Shown here: positions 7,616-16,421 of the stretch, piece after piece
Layout: each line of letters begins with the position of its first letter
How positions within the stretch are numbered: position 1 is the first letter of the stretch
The notes under the pieces: model-generated
Told to the model about the DNA's origin: nothing
Seen by the model: the letters and a program-made list of their open reading frames with translations, nothing else
The model's database searches: none
Origin: Hornefia butyriciproducens
Lineage (GTDB): Bacteria; Bacillota; Clostridia; Peptostreptococcales; Anaerovoracaceae
Assembly: GCF_009695915.1 (NCBI RefSeq)
Contig: NZ_VUMZ01000006.1
Coordinates: forward strand, 62,001-126,000
Length of the DNA: 64,000 nt
Direction of reading: 5' to 3'
Translations under genes and position numbers: made by a program

Positions 7616-8338
7616 TTACGATATTTTCTCATAAATCTGATCGATAAACAGGTTGACTCTCTTCCGGAAGATGAAACACAGGAGCAGAATCACGCCGCAG
7701 ACAGCGCCGATCACGATCATCCCCCGATAATTTCCTTTCATCATCATATCGCCGAAAAGCAGGCATCCGCACAGTGCCGGAATTCTGCCGACAAGGGAGA
7801 GCAGAAGAAAGGCACGGAATTTCATGTGCGAGATTCCGGCGGCATAGCATACCAGATCCTTCGGAATCCCCGGGATCAGGTAAACCAGGAATGTCAGAAT
7901 ATACGCTTTTTCACTGTTGAAACGGCTCACATATTTTTCCATCCGTTCCTTTCCGAGAATCAGTTCGAGTCCGTCCTCACCCAGAAAACGCGCCAGATAA
8001 TAGGCCACGGTTTCGCCTGCTGCACAGCCTGCCAGCGTCAGGATAAGTCCCGGAAAAAAACCGAACACCGAACCGGCGGCAAACTGAAAAATCTCTCCCG
8101 GAAGCACACTTACAACAATCTGAAGAATTTCAGCTGCAAGATAAATCATGACGCTCCTGATGCCGAATCCCCGCAGATAATGAATCGCATCCGAGTAACT
8201 GCGAAATCCGGAAATCACATCCTTCTGACAGATGATGATATAAATCGGCAGGGCGACGACAATTGCGACAAGCATAGCGAGCTTTAGTATCGTCAGAGCG
8301 CGGCGCAGCCGCTTTTCCCTGCTTCCTTTGTCACTCAT
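7616..8338 (-). CDS. TVP38/TMEM64 (VTT/DedA-like) membrane protein
   Basis: The 240-residue protein has about six membrane segments and the VTT-domain core, including PGEIFQFAAGSVFG and LTLAGCAAGETVAYYLARF near the middle and a C-terminal FRKRVN basic end. Proteins of this superfamily act in lipid scrambling or small-molecule transport across the cytoplasmic membrane; the substrate here is unknown. The start at 8338 (MSDKGSRE) overlaps the preceding stop codon as ATGA, indicating translational coupling; an ATG two codons earlier (8344) is possible. Confidence 0.85.
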   Translation of the reverse strand: MSDKGSREKRLRRALTILKLAMLVAIVVALPIYIIICQKDVISGFRSYSDAIHYLRGFGIRSVMIYLAAEILQIVVSVLPGEIFQFAAGSVFGFFPGLILTLAGCAAGETVAYYLARFLGEDGLELILGKERMEKYVSRFNSEKAYILTFLVYLIPGIPKDLVCYAAGISHMKFRAFLLLSLVGRIPALCGCLLFGDMMMKGNYRGMIVIGAVCGVILLLCFIFRKRVNLFIDQIYEKIS

Positions 8339-9642
8339 ACACAAAGTCCCCTTCCCTTCAGAAGTCCCTTTCGGTACAGTCGGTTCAGAGAGTTCATGAC
8401 GCCTAGCCTGGAGTGTTCATATGTCAGCCCTCCCTGAAAATAGACGATAAACGGTTCCCTCATAGGTCCGTCAGCGCTCAGTTCGATGGAGGAACCCTGC
8501 ACGAATGCGCCGGCCGCCATGACCACAGGATCCTCGTATCCCGGCATAGCCCATGGCTCCGGCCGCACAAAGGAATCCACCGGAGCGGCCGCCTGAATTC
8601 CCTCGCAGAAGGCGACCACCGACTCACCGCTTTCCAGACGGACCGCCTGAATAATATCCGACCGCGCTGCCTCCGATTCGGGGCAGACCCGATATCCTAA
8701 AGCGGAATACGCCTGCCCGCAGAGCAAAGCGCCCTTCACCGCGCCGTTCACCACAGATGGTGCAAGAAACAGTCCCTGCAGCATTGCTCTGGTCTGTCCA
8801 AAAGTCAGACCGCACTCCGCACCGATACCGGGACATGTCATGCGGTAGCTGATTTTTTCAATCAGTTCCGCCCGACCGCACACATAGCCGCCGGACAGCG
8901 CCAGTCCGCCGCCCGGATTTTTGATCAGTGAGCCGGCGATAACATCCGCGCCCACTTCAGAAGGTTCCCGGATATCCGTAAATTCCCCGTAACAGTTGTC
9001 GACCATGCAGATGATCTCCGGGTGCTCCTTATGCACAAAGGACGCCCACTCCTCAATCTGCGGAATCGTCAGCGCCCTCCTCCAGCTGTAACCTGTGGAG
9101 CGCTGCACACAGACCATCCTGGTGGAAGGGCCGATCGCCGCTGCTACGCCGTCAAGATCGATACTCCCGTCCGCCTTCAGTTCCACCTGTCTGTATTTTA
9201 CCCCGTAATCCGCCAGTGAGCCCTTTCCCCGGCCCCGAATGCCGATGACCTCTTCCAGGGTGTCATACGGTCCGCCGCTGCAGTAGATCAGCTCGTCTCC
9301 AGGCCGGAGAAGTCCCATCAAAGTGATGGCAAGCGCATGAGTTCCGTTTACAATCGTAGGACGCACCAGCGCAGCCTCCGTACCGAAAATTTCAGCGTAT
9401 ACCCGCTCCGTCGCCTCCCGGCCAGCGTCGTCGTAGCCGTAACCGGTCGTCCATCCGAAATGCATATCCGCAATGCGATTTTTTTGCAGTGCGGACAAAA
9501 CTTTGTATTGATTGTATTCCCGGATTTCGTCCTGTGCGGTGAATCGTCCGGATAACTGTTCTCCGCATACTTCCACATGTCTGATTACTGCGTCCTCAAT
9601 ACTGTATTTTTCAGCCAGAAGCTGATGAATCTCATTTTTCAT
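8335..9642 (-). CDS. Methionine gamma-lyase family PLP-dependent protein (aluminium-resistance/YnbB family)
   Basis: The 435-residue protein has the fold-type I PLP enzyme pattern of the Met_gamma_lyase (YnbB) family: GYGYDDAGREATE near the N-terminus, VRPTIVNGTHA, GGPYDTLEEV, the MVDNCYGEF strand and the SLIKNPGGG segment holding the likely PLP lysine. The biochemical role is not firmly established; members are annotated as carbon-sulfur lyases or aluminium-resistance proteins. The start at 9642 has GGAGAGG 6-7 bases upstream. An open frame extends upstream to 9789 but only inside the recombinase repeat tail and is not believable. It overlaps the recombinase stop by 11 bases. In Clostridia and Bacilli this gene is commonly found near miaA and mutL, as here. 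Confidence 0.85.
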   Translation of the reverse strand: MKNEIHQLLAEKYSIEDAVIRHVEVCGEQLSGRFTAQDEIREYNQYKVLSALQKNRIADMHFGWTTGYGYDDAGREATERVYAEIFGTEAALVRPTIVNGTHALAITLMGLLRPGDELIYCSGGPYDTLEEVIGIRGRGKGSLADYGVKYRQVELKADGSIDLDGVAAAIGPSTRMVCVQRSTGYSWRRALTIPQIEEWASFVHKEHPEIICMVDNCYGEFTDIREPSEVGADVIAGSLIKNPGGGLALSGGYVCGRAELIEKISYRMTCPGIGAECGLTFGQTRAMLQGLFLAPSVVNGAVKGALLCGQAYSALGYRVCPESEAARSDIIQAVRLESGESVVAFCEGIQAAAPVDSFVRPEPWAMPGYEDPVVMAAGAFVQGSSIELSADGPMREPFIVYFQGGLTYEHSRLGVMNSLNRLYRKGLLKGRGLCV

Positions 9643-10876
9643 TCTTATCCTCTCCGTTTCCGTATTCAGTCTCATACCGTTCTGCTTTATGCCGCCCGTT
9701 CCCATGCCGCTCAGTTTCATGCCGCACAGTTTCGTATTGCTCGGTTTCGCGCCGTTCGATTTCCCATTCCATGCCATGGACCAGATCACGCTTGACGTTC
9801 GCTTTATGACGGGCGTAGAGCTGGGTCGTCGTCACCTGCTCGTGATCCAGCAGCGCCGCCACATCATAAATTGAATTGCCCCGTCCGATCAGACTGGTTG
9901 CCGCCGTTGCCCGCAGCTTATGCGGGCTGTAGCCTGCACTGCGGCTGGTCTTCAGCGCGATGGATGTGTATTTCTTCACAAGCTCCCTGATCTGCCGCTG
10001 TGTCATCCGGCGTCCCTGAAGAGACAGAAACAGTGCGTCCCGGTGCTCCGGCACGACGGCGCTGTCTTCCTTGCGCTCGTTATTCAGATAATCGTGAATC
10101 ACCGCGGTCACAGAATCGTTCATTGGCATGATGGATTCTTTTCCCCTCTTCCGGTAGATTTTGAACTCTCCCCGGCTGAAATTGAAAGAGGACACATTCA
10201 GCTGCTGAAGCTCCGAGAGACGCAGTCCGTAGGTCAGGAACAAAATCAGAATCGCCTTGTCCCGCTTTCTCGTCTTCTCCCAATAAGCCCGCTCATGCTC
10301 CGTCAGGCCGGTGCCGGTGCTCACAGCATCCAGCATGATCATTACCTCATCATCCTGCAGTGCTTTAATCTCCCTTTCGTCCGCCTTCTGCACCCGGATG
10401 GGATCGAATCCGTCGGTAATATTTCTGGAAATCAGCTCATCCCGGTACAGCTGCTTAAACATCACGGAAACAGAAGATTTCTTGCGGGCCAGAGTTTTGC
10501 TGTGATTTTCATAGACGGTAATGTTTTTCTCTGTCTCTACCCTGTATTTCCTGCAGTAATCCAGATAAATATTGATGTCCGCCGCCCGGATCGCGTCAAA
10601 CTCCTTCAGTGTGATCTTCCCGATGCTCTCCGCCTCCGTCAGATCTGTCTCCCGAACCAGATAATTCAGAAAGAACCTGATGTCACGAAGGTAGGCAAGC
10701 CGGGTCATGGGAAGCACGTTTCCGCGCAGATAGATAAAAAAACCTCTCAGGAACCGGGGCATCTGCGTCTCCAGTTTCTCACACTCCTCGTCGATTTCAT
10801 TTTCCGTCTCGACGATATTGTCCGGCCGGTCACTCTTGTTATGAATTTTTACGATTTTATCTGTTCCCTGAGCCAT
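9632..10876 (-). CDS. Tyrosine recombinase (XerC/D-like) with pentapeptide-repeat tail
   Basis: The 414-residue protein has a SAM-like core-binding domain (about 38-150) and a catalytic domain (about 165-370). The catalytic set is visible: Arg219 in YGLRLSEL, the HKLR box at 319-322, His345 in LLDHE, and Tyr354 in TQLYARH. It therefore looks active. Residues 372-406 are seven degenerate ETERH-like five-residue units, followed by a short acidic/basic end. The start lies inside miaA (28-base overlap) with no good ribosome site. There are no flanking att sites, phage genes or transposition genes, and the gene is embedded in a housekeeping operon, so a resident Xer-like role is more likely than a mobile-element integrase. 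Which dimer-resolution or inversion site it uses is unknown. Confidence 0.85.
   Translation of the reverse strand: MAQGTDKIVKIHNKSDRPDNIVETENEIDEECEKLETQMPRFLRGFFIYLRGNVLPMTRLAYLRDIRFFLNYLVRETDLTEAESIGKITLKEFDAIRAADINIYLDYCRKYRVETEKNITVYENHSKTLARKKSSVSVMFKQLYRDELISRNITDGFDPIRVQKADEREIKALQDDEVMIMLDAVSTGTGLTEHERAYWEKTRKRDKAILILFLTYGLRLSELQQLNVSSFNFSRGEFKIYRKRGKESIMPMNDSVTAVIHDYLNNERKEDSAVVPEHRDALFLSLQGRRMTQRQIRELVKKYTSIALKTSRSAGYSPHKLRATAATSLIGRGNSIYDVAALLDHEQVTTTQLYARHKANVKRDLVHGMEWEIERRETEQYETVRHETERHGNGRHKAERYETEYGNGEDKNEK
9659..9763 (-). repeat. Seven 15-base units encoding a pentapeptide tail on the recombinase
   Basis: The units read EIERR, ETEQY, ETVRH, ETERH, GNGRH, KAERY and ETEYG. 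At DNA level each unit is 15 bases and most begin with CG on the plus strand and contain a GTTTC or similar core. The degeneracy shows the array is not a fresh expansion. Its length could vary between strains by slippage without a frameshift. Confidence 0.75.
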
Positions 10877-11793
10877 TCGTTCATTGCGCAGATACAGCGC
10901 TCCTCACTTTCATATTCCGATATGCTGAACCATTTCATGTCCCTGTACCGCCGGAACCAGGTCAGCTGCCGCTTTGCCAGATGTCTCGTGTTACGTTTAA
11001 TCAGCCGCACGGCCTCCTCCCGGTCGTATTCCCCCTGAATATATCCGATGAGTTCTTTGTAGCCGATGCCCTTCATGGAAATATCCGTTCCTGTAAGACC
11101 CATGCTCAGAAGCTTGCGAACCTCCTGCTCCAGTCCCTGCTCCATCAGCATGTCCACTCTTCGGTTGATGCGGTCATAGAGTTCCTGACGATCGCGGTTC
11201 AGCCCGACGAGTACAGGCGAATAATCCTTTGTCGGAACAGGATCTGAAGCAAAATCCTTCACCCTGTTCCCCGCCTCCGCCGCCTCCAGCGCCCGGATCA
11301 CCTTCTTCAGATTATTGGGATGGATCCTGTCTGCCGCCGCAGAATCCGCCGCCCTCAGCCGGTCATAGACCGCTGCCGGACCCTGCTCCTCCGCCAGAGC
11401 GTACATCGCGTCGCGAAACCCGTTGTTCTCCGGGGGCGCGCTGAAATCCATATCGTACAGAAGTGAATTGAGGTAGAGACCGGTTCCGCCTGCGATAATC
11501 GGGATCTTTCCGTGGACAAAGACCTCTTCGATGGCTGTCTTCGCCAGCTTCTGATAACGGGCGACGGAGAAACTTTCCCGCGGGTCAATCTGATCCACCA
11601 GATAATGACGGACCTTCGACTGCTCCTCCGCAGTAGGCTTGGCACTGCCGATATCCATGTACTGATAAAGCTGCATGGAATCACAGGAAATAATCTCTCC
11701 TCCCAGCGCCAGTGCGGCTTCGATGGCGAATCGGGTCTTGCCGACCGCAGTGGGACCGCAGATCGCGATGATTTTTCTGTCTGTATCATTCAT
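10849..11793 (-). CDS. miaA: tRNA dimethylallyltransferase
   Basis: This enzyme adds a dimethylallyl group to N6 of adenosine 37 in tRNAs reading codons that start with U. The 314-residue length is normal. The P-loop GPTAVGKT is near residues 14-21, DSMQLYQYMDIGSAKPT is the substrate-binding loop, and GGTGLYL and the C-terminal TRHLAKRQLTWFR motif are family signatures. It lies 6 bases after mutL, a common bacterial pairing, and its 3' end overlaps the recombinase start. Confidence 0.97.
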   Translation of the reverse strand: MNDTDRKIIAICGPTAVGKTRFAIEAALALGGEIISCDSMQLYQYMDIGSAKPTAEEQSKVRHYLVDQIDPRESFSVARYQKLAKTAIEEVFVHGKIPIIAGGTGLYLNSLLYDMDFSAPPENNGFRDAMYALAEEQGPAAVYDRLRAADSAAADRIHPNNLKKVIRALEAAEAGNRVKDFASDPVPTKDYSPVLVGLNRDRQELYDRINRRVDMLMEQGLEQEVRKLLSMGLTGTDISMKGIGYKELIGYIQGEYDREEAVRLIKRNTRHLAKRQLTWFRRYRDMKWFSISEYESEERCICAMNEWLREQIKS

Positions 11794-11799
11794 TCCGAG

Positions 11800-13803
11800 T
11801 CACGCTCTCTTGAACATCTTTTCGATGTCATACATGGAAAAACGGATAAAGGTCGGTCTGCCGTGGGGGCAGGAGAAGGGATTCCGGCACCGGGCCAGAT
11901 CCCGGATCAGCTGCCGGAGCTCCATGTCCGACATGTGGTCGCGGGCCTTGACAGCGGATTTGCAGGATCGGGTGATCAGCTTATCGATGACCACAGTATT
12001 GCGCAGGTCATCCTGCTCACCGATCTGGTCCACAAAATCATGCAGAAAGGACTCCGCCTCAGATATCTCCATGAAGTACGGGATTTCCCTGATGATATAG
12101 GAACTTGGGCCGAATTCTTCTATGTGATAGCCCATGTCCCGCAGGGAGTCGATCCAGTCATATTCCTCCTCCCTGACGCTCAGAGGCACCTCAAGTGTAA
12201 TAGGCGTCAGAATGGTCTGAGAAGGTTTATCGTCATTGAGATATTCCTCCGCAAGACGTTCATAGAAAATCCGTTCCTGTGCCGCGTGCTGGTCGATGAG
12301 GTAAAATCCGTCAGAATCCTCCGCTGTGATATACGTATCGAAAATTGAACCGGTGATCTTCAGCCCGCTGAAGTCGAAAGGCTTCTGCCGCGGTCCGCGG
12401 AGATCCATCGCCGAAGGGTCACGTTCCGCCGAAGGTTTCCCGTCAGTCATCGCCGCAGCATCCATTACCGCCGAGCTTCCTCCCGCCGCCGGCGGATAAG
12501 CTCCGGATCCGGCTGTTCTATCTTCCGAAAATGCAGTCGATGAAGCTGCCGGATCTGCCGCCGATGCATGCGTAGCGGCTGTCGGAGATGCCGAAGACGT
12601 CTCCTGATCTTCTTCCCGCATTCTGGACAATATATGTTTTATGTCAACCTGATCCTCTTTTCGCTCCTTTCGAAGCAGACCGTCCTGTCCGGCACTGATG
12701 TGGAAAGGCTCCGGCCGGTCACTGCCCGGAGCATCCGGGGTTCCCGGTGCGGAAGACTTCGCTTCTTCTGTGCTCCCTGCCCCTGCGGCAGGAAAGTAAT
12801 CCCGCACCTCGACCACCGCATCCTTTGCGGCAAGCGTCCGAAACACCGCCGCCTTCAGCGCGGAAATGACCGCCTTCTCATCGTGAAAGCGGACCTCCTT
12901 CTTGTTCGGATGGATGTTGACATCCACCGTTTCCGGATCCGTGCGCAGGAACAGGAACACGACCGGCTGCCGGCCTTCAGCGAGCCGTTCCCGGTATCCC
13001 TCCGATACCCCCCGCTCCATGATCCTGCTCTTGACGATGCGTCCGTTCACAAAGAACACCTGATCCCGTCTGGTGCTGCGAGTCAGGGACGGTCTCGAAA
13101 TACAGCCGGACACAGAGTATCCGTTCTCTCCGTATTCCACCTCTACCAGTTCCTCATATTCCCGGCGATGGTAGACCGCAGCGATCGTCTTCTTCAGATT
13201 TCCGTCACCCGGCGTGCTGAAGAGGTTCCGTCCGTTGTTGATTAACTGGAACCTTCGGTCATGATACGCCATCGCCATCTCTGAAACAAAATCGATGATC
13301 AGTCCGCTCTCGGCAGAGTCCGACTTCAGAAACTGCCGACGTGCAGGCGTATTATAAAACAGGTCGGTAACGATCATCGTCGTCCCTTCCGGACAGCCTA
13401 CTCCTGTGTTTTCGATAACTTCACCGCCGTGTATCGTGATGCGGCACCCGGTTCTCTCCTCCGGGGGTCTTGTGATCAGAGAGGTTCTGGTCACCGCCGC
13501 GATGCTGGCAAGTGCCTCGCCCCTGAATCCGAGAGAATTGATCGCCGTCAGATCCGCCAGCGTTGCGATTTTGCTGGTGGCGTGGCGCAGAAATGCGGTT
13601 TCCGCCTCGTTCCGGGGGATTCCGCAGCCGTTGTCCGTCACGCGAACAAATGTCTTTCCGCCGTTTCTGATTTCCACCGTAATCTCAGAGGCACCGGCAT
13701 CGATGGAGTTTTCCACCAGTTCCTTGACGATGGAGATGGGCCGTTCGATAACCTCCCCCGCTGCGATTTTGTCCGCAATGTTTTTCTCCAGTAATTTAAT
13801 CAT
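11800..13803 (-). CDS. mutL: DNA mismatch repair protein MutL with endonuclease motif
   Basis: The 667-residue protein couples mismatch recognition by MutS to strand incision. The GHKL ATPase motifs are present: the ELVENSIDAGA segment, DNGCGI, and GFRGEALASI. The C-terminal domain has DQHAAQERIFYE, the metal-binding endonuclease motif DQHA(X)2E(X)4E, together with SCKSAVKA and CPHGRP, so it is predicted to nick DNA itself, as in organisms lacking MutH. Residues about 340-460 form an Ala/Ser/Asp-rich linker. It overlaps mutS by 8 bases. Confidence 0.97.
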   Translation of the reverse strand: MIKLLEKNIADKIAAGEVIERPISIVKELVENSIDAGASEITVEIRNGGKTFVRVTDNGCGIPRNEAETAFLRHATSKIATLADLTAINSLGFRGEALASIAAVTRTSLITRPPEERTGCRITIHGGEVIENTGVGCPEGTTMIVTDLFYNTPARRQFLKSDSAESGLIIDFVSEMAMAYHDRRFQLINNGRNLFSTPGDGNLKKTIAAVYHRREYEELVEVEYGENGYSVSGCISRPSLTRSTRRDQVFFVNGRIVKSRIMERGVSEGYRERLAEGRQPVVFLFLRTDPETVDVNIHPNKKEVRFHDEKAVISALKAAVFRTLAAKDAVVEVRDYFPAAGAGSTEEAKSSAPGTPDAPGSDRPEPFHISAGQDGLLRKERKEDQVDIKHILSRMREEDQETSSASPTAATHASAADPAASSTAFSEDRTAGSGAYPPAAGGSSAVMDAAAMTDGKPSAERDPSAMDLRGPRQKPFDFSGLKITGSIFDTYITAEDSDGFYLIDQHAAQERIFYERLAEEYLNDDKPSQTILTPITLEVPLSVREEEYDWIDSLRDMGYHIEEFGPSSYIIREIPYFMEISEAESFLHDFVDQIGEQDDLRNTVVIDKLITRSCKSAVKARDHMSDMELRQLIRDLARCRNPFSCPHGRPTFIRFSMYDIEKMFKRA

Positions 13804-16408
13804 CGATCAATTCCTTCAGATCCTCCAGAATGCGTATCGCCTGAGACGGCGTCACATTCATCAGGTCAATCTTCTTCAGTTCCTCTACAACGGGAACCGG
13901 CTCGCGTGAGAAGAAAGACAGCTGCTTCGGTTCCTCCTTCGCCGGTTCACGGGAAAACGCCTTTGTCACAGAATTCCCCGAGCCCTCCGCCTCCAGGCGG
14001 GCAAGCTTGTCCTCCGCACTGTTCAGAAGCCGGGAAGGAACGCCCGCCAGCCGCGCCACATGGACACCGTAGCTTCGGCTCGCGCTGCCGGGCACGATTT
14101 TGTGCAGGAAAATGATATTGCCGTTCTCCTCCGACACATCCACGTTCAGGTTACGTACTCCGGGAAGCTCGTCTTCCAGCACGGTCAACTCGTGATAATG
14201 CGTAGCGAAAAGCGTCCGGATCCGGCGTTTCTCGCTGCAGAGGTATTCCACCGTGGCCCAGGCGATGGACAGCCCGTCATAGGTGCTGGTGCCCCGTCCG
14301 ATCTCGTCCAGGATGATCAGACTCCGCTCTCCGGCGTTTCGCAGAATATACGCAAGCTCACTCATCTCCACGAAGAATGTGGACTGCCCCTGAGCCAGAT
14401 TATCCGATGCGCCGATGCGCGTGAAGATCCGGTCGCAGACGCCGATGTGGGCTTTTTGTGCAGGGACAAAGCATCCTGCCTGCGCCATCAGAACGATCAG
14501 CGCGGTCTGCCGCATATAGGTGGATTTCCCTGCCATGTTCGGCCCGGTTATGATGAGCATGCTGGACTGATCGCTGTCCATATAAGTATCGTTGGACACG
14601 AACAGTCCCTGTTCCGTCGTCTGCTCAATGACAGGATGCCGGCCCTTCTCGATGGAGAGCAGTCTGCTGTCATCCACCGTCGGGCGCACATAACCCAAAC
14701 GCATGCTCACCGTGGCGAAGGAGCACAGGACGTCGAGAACTGCAATAGCGGCGGAGGTCTTCTGGATCTCCAGGATGTACTCTCCGATTTTCTCCCGCAG
14801 ACCGGTAAAAATCTCATACTCCAGTTTGTTGATTTTCGCCTCGGCGTTCAGAACAAGGCTCTCCTTCTCCTTGAGTTCAGGCGTGATAAACCGTTCCCCG
14901 CCCACCAGGGTCTGCTTGCGGATGTATTCCTCCGGCGTCTGATCGAGGTTGGAACGGCTGATTTCAATGTAATAGCCGAATACCTTGTTATATCCCACCT
15001 TCAGGTGCTGAATACCGGTACGCGATTTTTCGCTCTGCTCCAGTCCGGCAATCCAGTCCTTCGCATCACGGATAGAGTCCTTCAGAATGTCCAGTTCCTC
15101 AGAAAAGCCCTCCCGGATCAGTCCGCCCTCTTTCACCGTGTACGGCGGCTCCTCCACAATTGCCTCCTGAATCATTCGGTACACCTCGGAAAGATCTGAA
15201 ATCTCCGCACCGAGTCCGTTAAGGAGTTCGCTCCGCGCATCACTCAGATTGTCCCGGATTTCCGGCAGGCACTCGATGGAATTCCGCAGAGCGATCAGAT
15301 CCTTCGCGTTAGCACTGCCTGCGGCAATCCGACCCGAGAGACGCTCAAAATCATAGATCTGCTTCAGCGCCTCCACGATGTTGTTCTGCAGAAGCGGCTG
15401 TTCCGTCAGTTCTTCCACGGCGTCCAGGCGGAGATTAATCTCGCCGGACTCGTTCAGAGGTTCCCGCAACCACTGCTTGAGTCTGCGCCCGCCCATCGCG
15501 GTGGAGGTTTTATCCAGGACCCACAAAAGCGAGCCCTGCACTTTTTTATCATACAATGTCTCTGTAATCTCAAGGTTTCTGATCGTCGCCTTGTCCAGAG
15601 ACATGTGATTTCCGATCTCATAAAACTGGCAGCGGGTCAGCTGTTTCAGATTCTGTTTCTGGGTTTCCAGAAGATAGGACAGCAATGCTCCCATAGCCAG
15701 AATGCACAGTTCCCGTCCGTCAATGCCCAGAGCCGTCAGAGATATACTTCCGAACTGGGCTCTTATCGCCGTCTCCGCCGATTTTTTAGAGTAGTAGGAA
15801 TCAGGCATCACATGAATGAAGGAATCCGTCAGATCACGGATTTCTCCCTCTCCATAGTTCTGCGCCGCTTCCTGATTGATCAGGATTTCCCTGACGTTGA
15901 TTTTGACCAGCTCGTTGATCATATCCTCAAACATATTGGCTCCGCCGGTCTTTTCTGTAATATAAAGTTCCCCGGTGGAAATGTCACAGTATGCAACTGA
16001 CATCCCGCCGGTACTCATATATACAGACGCAAGATAATTGTTCTCATTCTCATGAAGCATCGCATCAGAGGTCACCGTTCCCGGTGTCACGATGCGGACG
16101 ACTCCTCTCTTGACCATTCCCCTTGTTTCTGCCGGATCCTCCAGCTGTTCGCATATGGCCACGTTATAGCCCATGCGGACAAGCTTTTCTATATAAGAAT
16201 CTGCGGCATGGAAGGGGACTCCACACATGGGAGCCCTCTCCTCCAGGCCGCAGCTTTTTCCGGTCAGAGTCAGCTCAAGCAGGCGCGAAACCAGCTTGGC
16301 GTCATCGAAAAACATCTCATAGAAATCGCCGAGACGGAAGAACAGGATGCAGTCCTTATACTGCTCCTTAATGTTCATGTACTGCTCCATCATCGGGGAT
16401 AATTTCAT
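13796..16408 (-). CDS. mutS: DNA mismatch repair protein MutS
   Basis: The 870-residue length is typical of MutS1. The N-terminal mismatch-wedge motif is present as GDFYEMF (Phe-X-Glu), followed by connector, lever and clamp regions, then the ATPase with GPNMAGKST and the Walker B/signature LIILDEIGRGTSTYDG. The C-terminus ends with a helix-turn-helix-like dimerisation tail. AGGAGG lies just upstream of the ATG. It is co-transcribed with mutL and follows the aminotransferase by 13 bases. Confidence 0.97.
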   Translation of the reverse strand: MKLSPMMEQYMNIKEQYKDCILFFRLGDFYEMFFDDAKLVSRLLELTLTGKSCGLEERAPMCGVPFHAADSYIEKLVRMGYNVAICEQLEDPAETRGMVKRGVVRIVTPGTVTSDAMLHENENNYLASVYMSTGGMSVAYCDISTGELYITEKTGGANMFEDMINELVKINVREILINQEAAQNYGEGEIRDLTDSFIHVMPDSYYSKKSAETAIRAQFGSISLTALGIDGRELCILAMGALLSYLLETQKQNLKQLTRCQFYEIGNHMSLDKATIRNLEITETLYDKKVQGSLLWVLDKTSTAMGGRRLKQWLREPLNESGEINLRLDAVEELTEQPLLQNNIVEALKQIYDFERLSGRIAAGSANAKDLIALRNSIECLPEIRDNLSDARSELLNGLGAEISDLSEVYRMIQEAIVEEPPYTVKEGGLIREGFSEELDILKDSIRDAKDWIAGLEQSEKSRTGIQHLKVGYNKVFGYYIEISRSNLDQTPEEYIRKQTLVGGERFITPELKEKESLVLNAEAKINKLEYEIFTGLREKIGEYILEIQKTSAAIAVLDVLCSFATVSMRLGYVRPTVDDSRLLSIEKGRHPVIEQTTEQGLFVSNDTYMDSDQSSMLIITGPNMAGKSTYMRQTALIVLMAQAGCFVPAQKAHIGVCDRIFTRIGASDNLAQGQSTFFVEMSELAYILRNAGERSLIILDEIGRGTSTYDGLSIAWATVEYLCSEKRRIRTLFATHYHELTVLEDELPGVRNLNVDVSEENGNIIFLHKIVPGSASRSYGVHVARLAGVPSRLLNSAEDKLARLEAEGSGNSVTKAFSREPAKEEPKQLSFFSREPVPVVEELKKIDLMNVTPSQAIRILEDLKELIDD

Positions 16409-16421
16409 TCTGCCTCCTGTT

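Noticed and set aside
9643-9789. N-terminal 49-codon extension of the PLP enzyme
   Set aside because: It lies in the repeat tail of the recombinase, is rich in repeated GMKLSG-type residues with no family similarity, and a better ribosome site precedes the ATG at 9642.
9632-10876. Prophage or integrative element
   Set aside because: Only the recombinase is present. There are no phage, conjugation or cargo genes, no direct repeats at a tRNA end, and the flanking genes are tightly overlapping housekeeping genes.
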